Position numbers and translations under genes: made by a program. Of a stretch of 60,028 bases of DNA, positions 23,450-31,189 are shown in pieces (positions within the stretch are counted from its first letter, which is position 1; every line of letters begins with the position of its first letter). Source of the stretch: Saccharothrix sp. (GTDB lineage: Bacteria > Actinomycetota > Actinomycetes > Mycobacteriales > Pseudonocardiaceae); contig NZ_JAPSLK010000051.1 in the NCBI RefSeq assembly GCF_031180885.1, positions 1 through 60,028 on the forward strand. The letters are read 5' to 3'. The notes below the pieces were generated by a model. It worked only from the letters and a program-made list of their open reading frames with translations, searched no databases and was not told the DNA's origin.

Positions 23450-24757
23450 ATGTCACCCAAGCGGCGCGGCCTGATGGCCGCCGCGCTCGGTGCGTGCGTG
23501 GCCCTGGTACTCCCCTTGCACACCGGGTCGGCGCAGTCGAGCACCACGAGCACCCCCGAGCGGGCCCTCTTCGAGGTCACCGCGAGCACACCCGAGGCCC
23601 GGACCAGGGTCGCCCGGACCGGGGTGGACGTCCTCGGCCAGGACGGCGACAAGCTCACCGTCGTCGCCGAGCCCCGCCAGCAGTGGGCGCTGCGCGCCAC
23701 CGGGCTGCGGGTCAAGGACCTGGGCGACTACGACGCCCAGCTCCAGTCCCTGGGCAAGGTCGACTTCACCGACCCGCAGGTGGGCACCCAGGACTTCCCG
23801 TCCGGCTACACCGGCTACCACAACTTCCAGGAGATGGTCACCGAGCTGAACCAGACGGTCACCGACCACCCGAACCTGGTGCGGCTGTCCTCGGTCGGCA
23901 AGTCCTACCAGAACCGCGACCTGTGGATGCTCAAGATCAGCGACAACCCGGCCGTGGACGAGGCCGAGCCCGAGGTGCTGTTCACCTGCAACATGCACGC
24001 CCGGGAGCACCTGACCGTCGAGATGTGCCTGCGGATCATCCAGCAGTACACCGACGGCTACGCCACCAACCCGACGATCAAGAACCTCGTGGACTCGCGC
24101 GAGATCTGGATCATCCCGATGGTGAACCCGGACGGCGTCGAGTACGACATCGCCACCGGCACGTTCCGGTCGTGGCGCAAGAACCGCCAGCCGAACTCCA
24201 CCGCGGTGGGCACCGACCCGAACCGCAACTTCGGCTACCAGTGGGGCTGCTGCGGCGGGTCCAGCACCAGCGGGTCCAGCGAGACCTATCGCGGCCCGTC
24301 GGCGTTCTCGGCCCCCGAGGTCGCCCGCATCCGCGACTTCGTCAACACCCGCGTGGTCGGCGGCGTGCAGCAGATCAAGACGCACATCGACTGGCACACC
24401 TACTCCGAGCTGATCCTGTGGCCGTACGGCTACACCTACAACGACACCGCTCCCGGCCTGGACTCCACCCAGGCCAGCGCGTTCTCGACGCTGGGCCGGC
24501 GGATGGCGTCGCTGAACGGGTACACGCCCCAGCAGTCCAGCGACCTCTACATCACCGACGGCACCATCGGCGACTGGATGTGGGGCGTGCACAAGATCTG
24601 GAGCTACACGTTCGAGATGTACCCCAGGTCCAGCAGCCCCGGCTTCTACCCGCGTGACACGGTGATCGCCACGCAGACCTCGCGCAACGACAGCGCTGTG
24701 GAGCTGTTCCTGTCCTACTCGGACTGCGTGCCCCGCATCATCGGCCGCACCTGCTAG
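23450..24757 (+). CDS. Secreted M14-family zinc carboxypeptidase
   Basis: 435 aa. Signal peptide: KRRGLMAAALGACVALVLPLHTGSAQS. The peptidase domain starts near residue 120 (FPSGYTGYHNFQEMVTEL). Zinc ligands are H and E in NMHAREHLTVEM and H in KTHIDWHTYSELILWPYG; DPNRNFGYQWG is the substrate motif; the catalytic Glu lies in YTFEMYP. It resembles the actinomycete carboxypeptidase T/SG group. GGAGGAGCA precedes the ATG. It is monocistronic and divergent from hisD. Confidence 0.95.
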   Translation: MSPKRRGLMAAALGACVALVLPLHTGSAQSSTTSTPERALFEVTASTPEARTRVARTGVDVLGQDGDKLTVVAEPRQQWALRATGLRVKDLGDYDAQLQSLGKVDFTDPQVGTQDFPSGYTGYHNFQEMVTELNQTVTDHPNLVRLSSVGKSYQNRDLWMLKISDNPAVDEAEPEVLFTCNMHAREHLTVEMCLRIIQQYTDGYATNPTIKNLVDSREIWIIPMVNPDGVEYDIATGTFRSWRKNRQPNSTAVGTDPNRNFGYQWGCCGGSSTSGSSETYRGPSAFSAPEVARIRDFVNTRVVGGVQQIKTHIDWHTYSELILWPYGYTYNDTAPGLDSTQASAFSTLGRRMASLNGYTPQQSSDLYITDGTIGDWMWGVHKIWSYTFEMYPRSSSPGFYPRDTVIATQTSRNDSAVELFLSYSDCVPRIIGRTC

Positions 24758-24779
24758 TTCCCGCTGTTGGACGATCGCG

Positions 24780-25403
24780 ATGGTTCGGGGCTCGGAAATA
24801 AGCGAGCGTCCAACACCGTCGAACGGGGTGGGCCCGGAAAACCCCGTGCCCGCGCCCACCCCGTTCCGCCACCCTCACGAGGTGACCCCGCACTTCGTGG
24901 TGGCCCCGCTGACCACCGAGCACGCGCTGTCCATCACCACGTGGCGCTACGCCGGCAAGTGGTCGGTCTACGACTCCAGGCCCGAGGAAGGTCCCTACGA
25001 GGCGGAAGAGGGCTACGCGGCCGTGCTCGACGGAGACACCCTGGCCGGGTTCCTCTGCGTCGGTGCGGAAGCCCGGGTCCCCGGCCTGACCGAAGAACCC
25101 GGCGTGGTGGACCTCGGCGTGGGCATGAACCCGGCCCTGGTCGGACAGGGCCACGGCCGACGGTTCGGCACAGCCGTCCTGGACCACCTGCGCGCCACAG
25201 GGACCGACCGGGTCCGGATCGTGGTCCAGTCGTGGAACACGCGCAGCCTCCGCTTGGCCGCCCGCATCGGCTTCACCGAAACCGGCCGGCACCACGCCGA
25301 CGTGGAGTACGTGGTCCTGCACGCCGACCTGAGGTCAGGTGAGGGCGGCGACGGCCTCCACCGCGCGGTCGAGCTGGTCCGGGGAGACGAAGTAGTGCGG
25401 TGA
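24780..25403 (+). CDS. GNAT-family N-acetyltransferase
   Basis: 207 aa from the ATG at 24780; a GTG at 24882 (VTPHFVVAPL) would give 173 aa and begins nearer the domain. Acetyl-CoA loop: VGQGHGRRFGTAVLDHLRATG; later VQSWNTRSLRLAARIGFTETGR is the RimI-like C-terminal signature. The substrate is unknown. The last 23 codons overlap the opposing aminotransferase gene by 69 bp, which is long for this region. Confidence 0.82.
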   Translation: MVRGSEISERPTPSNGVGPENPVPAPTPFRHPHEVTPHFVVAPLTTEHALSITTWRYAGKWSVYDSRPEEGPYEAEEGYAAVLDGDTLAGFLCVGAEARVPGLTEEPGVVDLGVGMNPALVGQGHGRRFGTAVLDHLRATGTDRVRIVVQSWNTRSLRLAARIGFTETGRHHADVEYVVLHADLRSGEGGDGLHRAVELVRGDEVVR

Positions 25404-26528
25404 CATCCGGACCAGGCCCTCGATCCGCCGGCGGGTCATGTCGATCCGGGTGGAACTCAGGTGGCTGCTCGTCGCCACCACGTCGTGCCGGGCCAGGTGG
25501 TCCCGCACCGCCACCGCGTCGTGGCCCTCGACGGTGAACGTGACGATGCCGGACAGCTCAGCGCCGATGTCGCGCACCTCCACGCCCGGCAGCGCCCGCA
25601 GGCCCGTGCGCAGGTGTTCGGCCCGTGCGCGGACCTCGGCGGTGATCTGGTCGATGCCCAGGTCCAGGGCGTAGCGGGCGGCGGCGATAAGGCCCAGGCG
25701 GTCCGCGACGCTGGTCTCCCAGAGTTCGTAGACGCGCGCGTCGGACCGCAGCTCCACCTCGTCCGGGCCGACCCACTCGGCGCTGTGCAGGTCCACCAGA
25801 CGCGGCCGAAGACGGTCGGCCGCCGTTCGCCGCACCACCAGGACACCCGTCCCCCGTGGGCCGCGCAGCCACTTGCGGCCGGTCGCGGAGATGATGTCGA
25901 CGTCCAGGTCGTCGGCGCGGACCGGGAGCTGGCCCATCGACTGGCAGGCGTCCAGCAGCACCAGGGCCCCCGCCTCGTGCGCGGCGGACGCGACCTCGCG
26001 CACCGGGTTCACCAGGCCGCCGTTGGTGGGCGCGTGCACGAGCGACACCAGCTTGACCCGCTCGTCCAGCAGGTCCTTCAAGGCCTCGACGTCGACCTGG
26101 CCCACGGCGTCTGACGGGATCGTCAGCACCTCGGCGCCGACCTCCTGCGCCCGGTGCAGGATCGGGATGGCGTTGCCCGCGTACTCGACCTCGGTCACCA
26201 GGACCCGGTCGCCCTTGCCGAGCGGGACGGCGTCGAAGGCGGCCAGCCAGGACCGGGTGGCGCTGTCGGTGAAGGCGACCTCGTCCGGGTGCGCACCCAG
26301 CAGCTCGGCGAAGACCCCGTAGCCCGCTTCCAGGTCGTCGGCACGCTCACGGGCGGCGACATACCCGCCGATCTCGGCCTCACGCCGCAGGTGGCCGATC
26401 ACCTCGTCGAGCACCGGGCGCGGCGGCAGGGACGACCCCGCCGAGTCGAGGAAGACCCGCTCGGCCGCGCCCGGCGTGTCCGCGCGCACTGCGGTCAGGT
26501 CGATCACGTCCGCCTCCCCCGAAGTCAT
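25335..26528 (-). CDS. Class V aminotransferase (cysteine desulfurase-like)
   Basis: 397 aa PLP enzyme. The PLP lysine is in SATGRKWLRGPRGTGVLVV; LVLLDACQSMGQLPV has the cofactor Asp, and VSLVHAPTNGGLVNPV is the usual substrate-side strand. No C-terminal cysteine loop typical of IscS is apparent, so it is more likely an EgtE-like or isopenicillin-epimerase-like lyase or transaminase. The reaction is not resolved. It starts just left of the 205-bp repeat. Confidence 0.85.
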   Translation of the reverse strand: MTSGEADVIDLTAVRADTPGAAERVFLDSAGSSLPPRPVLDEVIGHLRREAEIGGYVAARERADDLEAGYGVFAELLGAHPDEVAFTDSATRSWLAAFDAVPLGKGDRVLVTEVEYAGNAIPILHRAQEVGAEVLTIPSDAVGQVDVEALKDLLDERVKLVSLVHAPTNGGLVNPVREVASAAHEAGALVLLDACQSMGQLPVRADDLDVDIISATGRKWLRGPRGTGVLVVRRTAADRLRPRLVDLHSAEWVGPDEVELRSDARVYELWETSVADRLGLIAAARYALDLGIDQITAEVRARAEHLRTGLRALPGVEVRDIGAELSGIVTFTVEGHDAVAVRDHLARHDVVATSSHLSSTRIDMTRRRIEGLVRMSPHYFVSPDQLDRAVEAVAALT

Positions 26529-26561
26529 GTCATCCCACGTCTACACGATCCGCAGGACGGC

Positions 26562-26767
26562 GACTAGCTCTTGCTTTACGCCGCGCAGCGACCGCTTTTG
26601 CGCCCTGCGCTCCCTTTTGGGCTATCAGCCACAGGAAGGGCCTGCCGCGCGGCGAGCGCCGCTTGTAGCTTTTGATCTTGCGAGCGCGCCGGCGCGTACG
26701 TCCTGAGAGCGCGAAGCGCGTCCAAGAGCGCGAAGCGGGTCCCTCCAGCAGCGCGAAGCGCGGCCTA
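26562..26767 (-). repeat. ~205-bp interspersed repeat, copy 1
   Basis: Shares with 48841-49083 a core starting GGGCTATCAGCCACAGGAAG and continuing through GCGCCGCTTGTAGCTTTTG to a GAGCGCGCC-GCGCGT palindrome, then three short hairpins of type GCGCGAAGCGCG spaced about 20 bp apart. Left edge GACTAGCTC and right edge GCGAAGCGCGGCCTA also match. The right edge includes the stop codon of the lipoprotein gene, so the element forms its 3' untranslated region. Confidence 0.9.
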
Positions 26768-28312
26768 GCGAGGTGTCCACCGCTCCAAGTTCCACCACGG
26801 TCCCCAAGACAGGGCACCGTGCGTGTACGGGTCGACGACCTCCTGGTAACCGGTCCAGTTCTCGCGCACCACGTACATGTGCTGCACCGCCGCCACCACG
26901 ACCATCGCGGGCGCGGCCAGGTAGGCCCGCTGCAACTGCCGGTAGGCCGCCGCGCGCTGGGCCGGGTCCAGCAGCGTCCGCCCGGTGTCGAGCAACGCGT
27001 CCACCTGCGGGTTCGCGTAGCCCCAAGGGTTGCCGGTGTGCAGGGCCGGGTAGACGGTCAGGTCCGGGTCGAACGGGCTGCCGCCGCCGTAGACCAGGGC
27101 GTCGGCGCCCAGGCGCGGGGTGATGGCTTCCCAGCTCAGGCCGGCCAGCTGCACGTCCACGCCGACCGCCTTGGCCTCGGCCGCGAACGCCGTGGCCAGG
27201 TCCGCCCGGACCACGTCCCCGATCGGGAACATCAGCGTGAACCGGGCCGGGACGCCGTCGCGCGCCCGCACGCCGTCCGCGCCGCGCACCCAGCCGGCCT
27301 GGTCGAGCAGCAGTTCGGCCTGGGCCTTGTCGTAGGCGAACACCGCGGTCGGGTCGTGGAACTCGGGCAGCGTGTCCGGGATGGGCGTGCTGGCCGGGGA
27401 ACCCTTGCCACCCAACAGGTTGTCCACGATGCCCTTGCGGTTCACCGCGTGGTTCAACGCCATCCGCAGCGCCGGGTCGCCGGTCACCGGGCCCGCGGGC
27501 AGGGTGATGCCGCGCAAGTCCGTGGACCGGTGGGTGACCACGCGCATCCCGCCGGTGTTGGTGAAGCCGGACGCCAGCCGGGGCGGCAGTTCCGCCCCGT
27601 CGAACTCGCCCGCCTGGAGGCGCTGGGCGCGGGTGTTGTCGTCGGGCACGAACACCACGGTCAGCTTGCGGATCTTGGGCTCGCCGCTGAAGTGGGCAGC
27701 GTTGGACTCCAGCACCATCCGGTCGCCCTTGCGCCAGTCGGCGAGCTTGTACGGGCCGGTCCCGATGGGTTTGACGTCCTTCAGAGCGACCCCGTCGAGG
27801 GCCTCGCTGGGCAGCACGCCCAGCACCAACTGGTGCGGGAACGCCGCCCACGGCTTGGCCAGCGCGAACCGCACGGTGTGCACGTCGAGCTGCTCGACCC
27901 CGGTGAGCACCGGGAACGCGCCGCGCTCGGTCGCGCCGCGCGCCGGGTCGAGCAACGCGCGGTAGGTCGCGACGACGTCCTCCGGGCCGAACGTGGTGCC
28001 GTCGGTGAACTTGACGTCGTCGCGCAGCCGGACGGTCCAGGTCAGGCCGTCGGCGGAGGGCTGCGGCAGGTCGGCGGCCAGGTTGGGGCGCAGGGTGCGG
28101 TCGGCGCGGTGCTCGACCAGGCCGTCGTAGAGCTTGGAGACGCCGTCGCGGCCGTAGCCCAGCAACGGGTTGAGGGTGGTCGGCTCGGTGCTGTCGGCCA
28201 GGACGATCGAGCTGCCGTCCGCGGTGCCCTCGGCGCTCGGTGTCGTGTTCCCCGTGCACGCGGAGGCGGCGAGGGCAGCGACTAGTACGAGCGGGGGCAA
28301 CAGGGAGCGCAC
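26765..28312 (-). CDS. ABC transporter peptide-type substrate-binding lipoprotein
   Basis: About 515 aa, SBP_bac_5 family (oligopeptide/nickel type). Lipoprotein signal LVLVAALAASACTGN with lipobox LAASAC. Family motifs: TLNPLLGYGRDGVSKLYDGLV, LRDDVKFTDGTTFGPEDV, IGTGPYKLADWRKGDRMVLESN, LRMALNHAVNRKGIVDNLLGG. GTG at 28312 is chosen because a TAGGTA box lies at 28330-28325; GTG at 28324 is also open. No permease or ATPase genes adjoin, so it is an orphan. It ends inside the repeat. Confidence 0.92.
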   Translation of the reverse strand: MRSLLPPLVLVAALAASACTGNTTPSAEGTADGSSIVLADSTEPTTLNPLLGYGRDGVSKLYDGLVEHRADRTLRPNLAADLPQPSADGLTWTVRLRDDVKFTDGTTFGPEDVVATYRALLDPARGATERGAFPVLTGVEQLDVHTVRFALAKPWAAFPHQLVLGVLPSEALDGVALKDVKPIGTGPYKLADWRKGDRMVLESNAAHFSGEPKIRKLTVVFVPDDNTRAQRLQAGEFDGAELPPRLASGFTNTGGMRVVTHRSTDLRGITLPAGPVTGDPALRMALNHAVNRKGIVDNLLGGKGSPASTPIPDTLPEFHDPTAVFAYDKAQAELLLDQAGWVRGADGVRARDGVPARFTLMFPIGDVVRADLATAFAAEAKAVGVDVQLAGLSWEAITPRLGADALVYGGGSPFDPDLTVYPALHTGNPWGYANPQVDALLDTGRTLLDPAQRAAAYRQLQRAYLAAPAMVVVAAVQHMYVVRENWTGYQEVVDPYTHGALSWGPWWNLERWTPR

Positions 28313-28324
28313 GAGACCCGACAC

Positions 28325-28334
28325 TACCTAGAGT
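28325..28334. promoter_or_regulatory. Overlapping divergent -10 boxes
   Basis: TAGGTA on the minus strand (28330-28325) and TAGAGT on the plus strand (28329-28334) share 2 bp in the gap between the lipoprotein gene and the amidase gene. The amidase ATG is 7 nt after its box. Confidence 0.5.
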
Positions 28335-28341
28335 GGGCACC

Positions 28342-29115
28342 ATGCGTGTCGCGCTCTGCCAGATCAACTCCTCCACCGACCCGGTGGCGAACCTCGACCT
28401 GGTGCGGACCGGTGTGGCGCAGGCCGCCGGCGCGCGGGTCGCGGTGTTCCCCGAGGCCACCATGTGCCGGTTCGGCGTGCCGCTCGGGCCGGTCGCGGAG
28501 CCGCTGGACGGGCCGTGGGCCACCGCCGTGCGGGAGATCGCGGACGCGGCCGGCGTGGTCGTGGTGGCCGGGATGTTCACGCCCGCGCCGGACGGCCGGG
28601 TGGCCAACACGCTGCTGGTCACGGGCGGCGGGCTGCACGTGGGCTACGACAAGATCCACCTGTACGACGCGTTCGGGTTCGAGGAGTCCCGCACGGTCGC
28701 GCCGGGGACCAAGCCGGTCGTGTTCGAGGTCGACGGGCTCACGCTGGGCCTCGCCACCTGCTACGACGTGCGGTTCCCGGAGCTGTTCCGGGCGCTGGCC
28801 GACCAGGGCGCGGCGGCGGTGCTGCTGTGCGCGTCGTGGGGCGCGGGGCCGGGCAAGCGGGAGCAGTGGGAGCTGCTGGTGCGGGCGCGGGCGCTGGACT
28901 GCACGTCGTGGGTGCTGGCGTGCGGGCAGGCCGATCCCGGGGTGGACCTGGGCGGCGCGCCGACCGGTGTGGGGTTCAGCACGGTGGCGTCGCCGCTGGG
29001 CGCGGTGGTCGGGCAGTTGGGCGGCGCGCCGGAAGTGCTGGTCGTCGACATCGACGCGGCGGCGGTCGAGGAGGCCCGACGCACGCTCCCGGTGTTGGCC
29101 AACCGGCGGCTCTGA
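28342..29115 (+). CDS. Nitrilase-superfamily carbon-nitrogen hydrolase
   Basis: 257 aa. Catalytic triad: Glu in VAVFPEATMCRFG, Lys in GYDKIHLYDAFGFEES, Cys in GLATCYDVRFPELFRAL. YDKIHLYDAFGF and CYDVRFPE resemble the Nit1/deaminated-glutathione amidase group, so removal of an omega-amide from a metabolite such as deaminated glutathione is plausible. Leaderless promoter adjacent. It is divergent from the binding lipoprotein. Confidence 0.92.
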   Translation: MRVALCQINSSTDPVANLDLVRTGVAQAAGARVAVFPEATMCRFGVPLGPVAEPLDGPWATAVREIADAAGVVVVAGMFTPAPDGRVANTLLVTGGGLHVGYDKIHLYDAFGFEESRTVAPGTKPVVFEVDGLTLGLATCYDVRFPELFRALADQGAAAVLLCASWGAGPGKREQWELLVRARALDCTSWVLACGQADPGVDLGGAPTGVGFSTVASPLGAVVGQLGGAPEVLVVDIDAAAVEEARRTLPVLANRRL

Positions 29116-29242
29116 CCGCGCTCCGAGGGACGCGAATCCCTTTCGAAGGATGTTGCTCCACGTCCGGGTGAGGGGCCGTGGGTCGGCTCAGATCATGGGT
29201 AACCCCGCTTTCGCAGCACAGGACCATGCGAAGGGTGAACCC

Positions 29243-30070
29243 ATGATCAACCAGGCGGAAGTGGACCGGCTGTACGACTGCGACGTCCTCGACGCCCACG
29301 GTGAGCGGATCGGGTCGGTCAAGCAGGTGTGGCTGGACGACCGGGACGGCCGCCCCATGTGGGCGTCCGTGCACACCGGCCTGTTCGGCATGAAAGAGTC
29401 CTTCGTCCCGATCCAGGACGCGACGGTCAGCAAGGGCCACATCGTGGTCCCGGTGGAGAAGCAGCAGGTCAAGGACGCGCCGCGGATCGACACCGAGGAC
29501 CAGCACATGTCCGACCAGCAGCAGGACGAGCTGTACCGGTACTACGGGATGATCCCCGGGGTGCGGTCGGGCGAGCACGACAAGCTGCGCGGCGAGCAGC
29601 AGGCGCGCGGCCGGGAGACGATGGCGGGCAAGCTCACCGACGACCGCGCCGCGAAGGACCGGGGCGACTCGGTGACCCGCTACGAGGAGCAGTTGGACGT
29701 CGGCACCCGGGACGTCGAGGCAGGTCGCGTGCGGCTGGTCAAGCACACCGTGACCGAGCACCGGGGCGTCACCGTGCCGGTGACCCACGAAGAGGTGCAC
29801 GTGGTGCGCGAGCCCGCCGACGGCACCGAGCGCGGCCGCCCGTTCCAGGACGAGGAGGCCGAGGTGTCGGTGCGCCGGCAGGAGCCGGTGGTGGACAAGC
29901 ACGCCGAGGCGGTCGAGCGGGTGCGGCTGGAGAAGGAGGCCGTGACCGAGCAGCAGCGGATCGGCGGCGACGTGCGCAAGGAGCAGGTGGACGTCGAACA
30001 CCCGGAGGGCCGCGTCCCCCGCGACCCCAAGACCCCGCGCAACCCCCGGGACCCGCGCAGCAACCGCTGA
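29243..30070 (+). CDS. PRC-barrel and DUF2382 (YsnF/AvaK-type) protein
   Basis: 275 aa. N-terminal PRC-barrel: DRLYDCDVLDAHGERIGSVKQVWLDD, residues 1-85. Linker with QQQDELYRYYG. C-terminal DUF2382 from about residue 145: VTRYEEQLDVGTRDVEAGRVRL, KHTVTEHRGVTVPVTHEEVHV and VRLEKEAVTEQQRIGGDVRKEQ, ending in a Pro/Arg tail. Such proteins are common stress-response genes in actinobacteria; molecular function unknown. The ATG at 29243 follows AAGGGTG. The 45-bp repeat lies 61 nt after the stop. Confidence 0.9.
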   Translation: MINQAEVDRLYDCDVLDAHGERIGSVKQVWLDDRDGRPMWASVHTGLFGMKESFVPIQDATVSKGHIVVPVEKQQVKDAPRIDTEDQHMSDQQQDELYRYYGMIPGVRSGEHDKLRGEQQARGRETMAGKLTDDRAAKDRGDSVTRYEEQLDVGTRDVEAGRVRLVKHTVTEHRGVTVPVTHEEVHVVREPADGTERGRPFQDEEAEVSVRRQEPVVDKHAEAVERVRLEKEAVTEQQRIGGDVRKEQVDVEHPEGRVPRDPKTPRNPRDPRSNR

Positions 30071-30131
30071 CCGGGCCCCAGCGGCGATCCCGCACCGAGC
30101 GCGCGGAAGTGGCCGGCCGTCCGGCCGGATT

Positions 30132-30175
30132 TGTCGGTACCCCGTGGGACGATGGAACCGGGGGTCGGAGGCCAC
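30132..30175 (+). repeat. 45-bp interspersed repeat, copy C (inverted)
   Basis: Reverse complement of copies A and B with few changes: TGTCGGTACCCCGTGGGACG, then ATGGAACCGGGGGTCGGAGG. It lies 61 nt after the PRC/DUF2382 stop and in the convergent gap before nadC. The stem ACCCCG/CGGGGGT is kept with small changes. Confidence 0.85.
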
Positions 30176-30291
30176 GCCGCCGCGCCGGATCGCCGGCCGA
30201 GGTCGGCTCGGCGGTGTCCACGCCACCGCGCGAGCCGGCGGGTGGCGGCCCCGACACACCGGGCCGGGCCGCCACCCGCCATCAGCTTCCA

Positions 30292-30366
30292 GACCCGCTC
30301 AACGCAGACCCGCTCAACGCAGGCCGGCCCAGCGCGGGCCGGCGCAACTCAGGCCGGCTCAGCGCA
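30292..30366. repeat. 15-bp tandem repeat, five units, over the nadC 3' end
   Basis: Units: GACCCGCTCAACGCA twice (30292, 30307), then GGCCGGCCCAGCGCG, GGCCGGCGCAACTCA and GGCCGGCTCAGCGCA. The last unit contains the nadC stop codon (TGA at 30361-30359), so the array begins inside the gene and continues into its 3' flank. The gap 30071-30291 otherwise holds only repeat copy C. Confidence 0.8.
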
Positions 30367-31189
30367 GGTCCATGCCCAGGTCGAGGGCCGGGGCCGAGTG
30401 GGTCAGGCCGCCCACCGCCAGGTAGTCCACGCCGGTCTCGGCGTAAGCCCGGGCCACGTCCAGGGTCAGCCCGCCGGAGGCCTCCAGTGCGACGCCCCCT
30501 GCCCGACGCACCGCCTCCACGCACTCGGCGACGCTGAAGTTGTCCAGCAGCACCAGTTCCGCGCCCTCGGCGATGGCCTCGTCCAACTGCGCCAACGAGT
30601 CCACCTCGACCTCGCACGCCAGGTGCGGCGCATGCGCCCGGACGGCGGCCATCGCCGCGCGCATCGAACCCGCGGCTTGGACGTGGTTGTCCTTGATCAG
30701 CACCGCGTCCCCGAGGCCCATCCGGTGGTTGACGCCGCCTCCACAACGCACGGCGTACTTCTCCAGCAGCCGCAAGCCCGGGAGGGTCTTGCGGGAGTCC
30801 CGGATCTTCGCCTTGGTGCCCTCGACCTCGTCCACCCACGCGGCGGTGAGCGTGGCGATGCCGGACAGGTGGCACAGCAGGTTCAACGCGGTGCGCTCGG
30901 CGGTCAGCAGCCCGCGCACAGGCCCCCGCACGACCAGCGCGGGCTCGCCGGGCACCGCCTTGTCGCCGTCCTGCGCGCGGTCCAGCACCTCGACGTCCAG
31001 GACCTCCTCGAACACCGCGACCGCCACCGGGATGCCCGCGAGCACACCGGCCTTGCGCGGGGTCAGTTCGGCGACGGCCACGGCGTCGGCGGGCACGGTG
31101 GCCTCCGTCGTCGCGTCCGGGCCGTAGCGCAGGTCTTCGGCCAGCGCCGTCGTGATGACGCGGCGCACGTCGTCCATGTCGAGTGTCAT
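30359..31189 (-). CDS. nadC: Quinolinate phosphoribosyltransferase (decarboxylating)
   Basis: 276 aa; converts quinolinate and PRPP to NaMN. Motifs: EDLRYGPDATTEATVP, ERTALNLLCHLSGIATLTAA, IRDSRKTLPGLRLLEKYAVRCGGG in outline, GVNHRMGLGDAVLIKDNH, VEVDSLAQLDEAI and LEASGGLTLDVARAYAETGVDYL in outline. ATG at 31189 overlaps the nadB stop by 4 bp. Last gene of nadABC. Confidence 0.98.
   Translation of the reverse strand: MTLDMDDVRRVITTALAEDLRYGPDATTEATVPADAVAVAELTPRKAGVLAGIPVAVAVFEEVLDVEVLDRAQDGDKAVPGEPALVVRGPVRGLLTAERTALNLLCHLSGIATLTAAWVDEVEGTKAKIRDSRKTLPGLRLLEKYAVRCGGGVNHRMGLGDAVLIKDNHVQAAGSMRAAMAAVRAHAPHLACEVEVDSLAQLDEAIAEGAELVLLDNFSVAECVEAVRRAGGVALEASGGLTLDVARAYAETGVDYLAVGGLTHSAPALDLGMDLR

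Noticed and set aside
26562..26767. IS or transposon remnant
   Set aside because: No terminal inverted repeats, target duplication or transposase-like frame; placement at stop codons argues for a 3'-UTR element.
29116..29242. SigB-type promoter upstream of the PRC/DUF2382 gene
   Set aside because: GGGTGA and GGGTAA strings occur, but no correctly spaced GTTT-type -35 was found.
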